A DNA stretch of 64,000 bases. Origin: Macquaria australasica. Lineage: Eukaryota; Chordata; Actinopteri; Centrarchiformes; Percichthyidae. The translations under genes were made by a program, and so were the position numbers. Location of the stretch: assembly GCA_005408345.1 (NCBI GenBank), contig SEMN01000457.1, positions 1 through 64,000 on the forward strand, given 5' to 3'. Positions 62,763 to 64,000 of this stretch are shown one piece after another (within the stretch, counting starts at the first letter, position 1; every line of letters starts with the position of its first letter). Under the pieces are notes generated by a model that saw only the letters and a program-made list of their open reading frames with translations, made no database searches and had not been told where the DNA came from.

Positions 62763-62954
62763 TCACTTCCACCAGGCCATGTACTCTCTCCAACTCCCCA
62801 GACCTGCCATCCTTGAGCCATCCACTAGATGCCTCAGACTTTCTTGCTTGGGGTCATTGTCCTGTTGGAACACCCAACTGCATCCAAGACCCAGTCTTCT
62901 GGCTGATGATTTTAGGTTTCCCTGAAGAATTTGGAGGTGATCCTCCTTCTTCAT
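62763..62954 (-). pseudogene. Tc1/mariner transposase fragment
   Basis: Minus strand encodes LGLGCSWVFQQDNDPK, the block around the second catalytic Asp of Tc1 transposases. The expected His-rich continuation and the PDLNPIE block are lost. A short relic. Confidence 0.8.
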
Positions 62955-63635
62955 TATTTCACTTACTTTCTGTCAAGCACCAGAGGCCTGTACTACGAAG
63001 CAAGTTACCCAGGATATCTTTTAGTTATCAGGTTTCACTAAGCCTATCAACAGCATAAGTTAATGGGCTTATAATATCACTGCCCCATCATTAGGGCACA
63101 CATTAAATGTGTTGCTTAGATGTATTCTTATAACATGTATGACAATTTTAGCCTTATTCTTTCAGCTGCAACCCCGGCGGTGTAAAACGGACTTGGGAGC
63201 AAATTAAAAATAAATATAAAAACATTATTCCAAGTGGTAAGCAGGCTTACTTTCATATAATAAGTGCAAGGCATTAGTGCATCAATCAGTCTCTGTTGTA
63301 GGATGATATCGGTATACAAAAGCACAATGAAATGGCTTTGACATTACTTGCAGCCAGCAGGAAAATAAATGAAATGAAGACAGGAGGGGGCCCTCCTACA
63401 CAGGAGTACACTCCTCCTGAAGAGCTGGCTCTCTGCAATAATGAGGGTCCCCCTTTAATGGAAGGGGTTTAAGGGGGTGTCTCATCAGACCCTGGTGGAA
63501 ATGGCAGCTCCAAACAGGCCACATTTGTACAGGGAATGTGTCAATGCGTCAACGTTAAACTACTGAGTTGCTAATAAAACACAATCATAGAATATACTAA
63601 TTATTTCAGGTTGGAGTAGACAATGTGAGGTCTCT

Positions 63636-63990
63636 CTACAATGCCTTCATTCCAGCAGGGTGGACTATTGTAACGGCCTCTTGTCTGGTCTTCCAAGACC
63701 GTTGGACAACTTCAGCTCTATCAGAAAGCTGCTGCCAGAGTTCTAACGAGAACTGAGCACATGACTCCTGTTCTTAAATTTTTAAACTGGCTTCCAGTTA
63801 CTTATAGAATTAATTTCAAAGTGTTACTGCTAGTTTATAAATCACTGACTCTTAAGCCAGCATTTGATATACAACAATATATGTCATAGGGTCTACATTA
63901 CATTATTTATAGATTAAGTAGTCATCTAGGTTCATTTCTGCCTGCTATGTCATAAAAGCCCTCTTTTATGGACTGCTGGGCAAGTGGCCA
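63636..63990 (+). mobile_element. L2-like LINE ORF2 3' fragment
   Basis: Reads in successive frames SRVDYCNGLLSG-like (from GGGTGGACTATTGTAACGGC), then QKAAARVLTRTEHMTPVL and WLPVTYRINFKVLLLVYKSL, the C-terminal part of L2-type ORF2. Frameshift near 63735. It may continue past the window. Confidence 0.8.
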
Positions 63991-64000
63991 GGGAACACGA

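Noticed and set aside
1..64000. CRISPR arrays, operons, prokaryotic promoters
   Set aside because: Gene structure and repeats are eukaryotic; the tandem repeats seen are microsatellites or degenerate satellites without regular spacers.

Overview
The window looks like teleost fish nuclear DNA. It is AT-rich and intron-dominated, with short GT-AG exons, many simple repeats, and a repeat load typical of bony fish: L2-type LINEs with GAATT tails, a Gmr1-type Ty3 element, a Penelope-like element, Tc1, PIF/Harbinger, RTE-like and L1-like fragments, hAT-like MITEs and a tRNA-derived SINE. No prokaryotic gene, rRNA, intact tRNA or CRISPR array is visible.

The one host gene I can support is a fibrillar-type procollagen alpha chain on the minus strand. 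Thirty-four collagen exons run from 32939 down to 2457, and the gene leaves the window at the left before the end of its helix and its C-propeptide. In transcript order they encode a 155-residue non-collagenous region, a minor helix of 17 Gly-X-Y triplets, a 32-residue non-helical linker, and about 564 residues of main triple helix. Every helix exon starts with a whole Gly codon and measures 45, 54 or 108 bp. From memory of the canonical fibrillar exon series, the order matches, with the 99-bp exons split into 45+54 as in type V/XI genes. One 54-bp unit seems to be missing near 3.3 kb. Layout and linker position resemble collagens V/XI (clade B), but the sequence is very divergent and four helix glycines are replaced (Ala, Ala, Ser, Arg). 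I do not assign a gene symbol.

The 5' end has two models. Two candidate exons at 48.4 and 47.8 kb read like the end of a thrombospondin-N/laminin-G domain, as in V/XI chains, so the gene would start further right. A segment at 36.8 kb can be read either as an internal 48-bp exon or as a first exon with a short signal peptide. Both readings splice in phase, so an internal promoter giving a chain without the N-terminal domain is possible.

Region by region: 1-2.3 kb, L2 LINE; 2.4-8.3 kb, exons 35 to 23 with Tc1-like and SINE remnants; 8.4-13.9 kb, exons 22 to 17 and copies of a dispersed family; 13.9-21.8 kb, a 7.9-kb intron holding a Gmr1-like LTR element (integrase ahead of reverse transcriptase) with an L2 copy inside it; 21.8-26.4 kb, exons 16 to 5 and a tRNA-Arg pseudogene; 26.4-33 kb, exons 4 to 2 and L2 tails; 33-48 kb, long introns with a Penelope-like element, a MITE and an L2 copy nested in another LINE; 48.5-64 kb, no convincing gene, with PIF/Harbinger, L1-like, L2 and Tc1 remnants.
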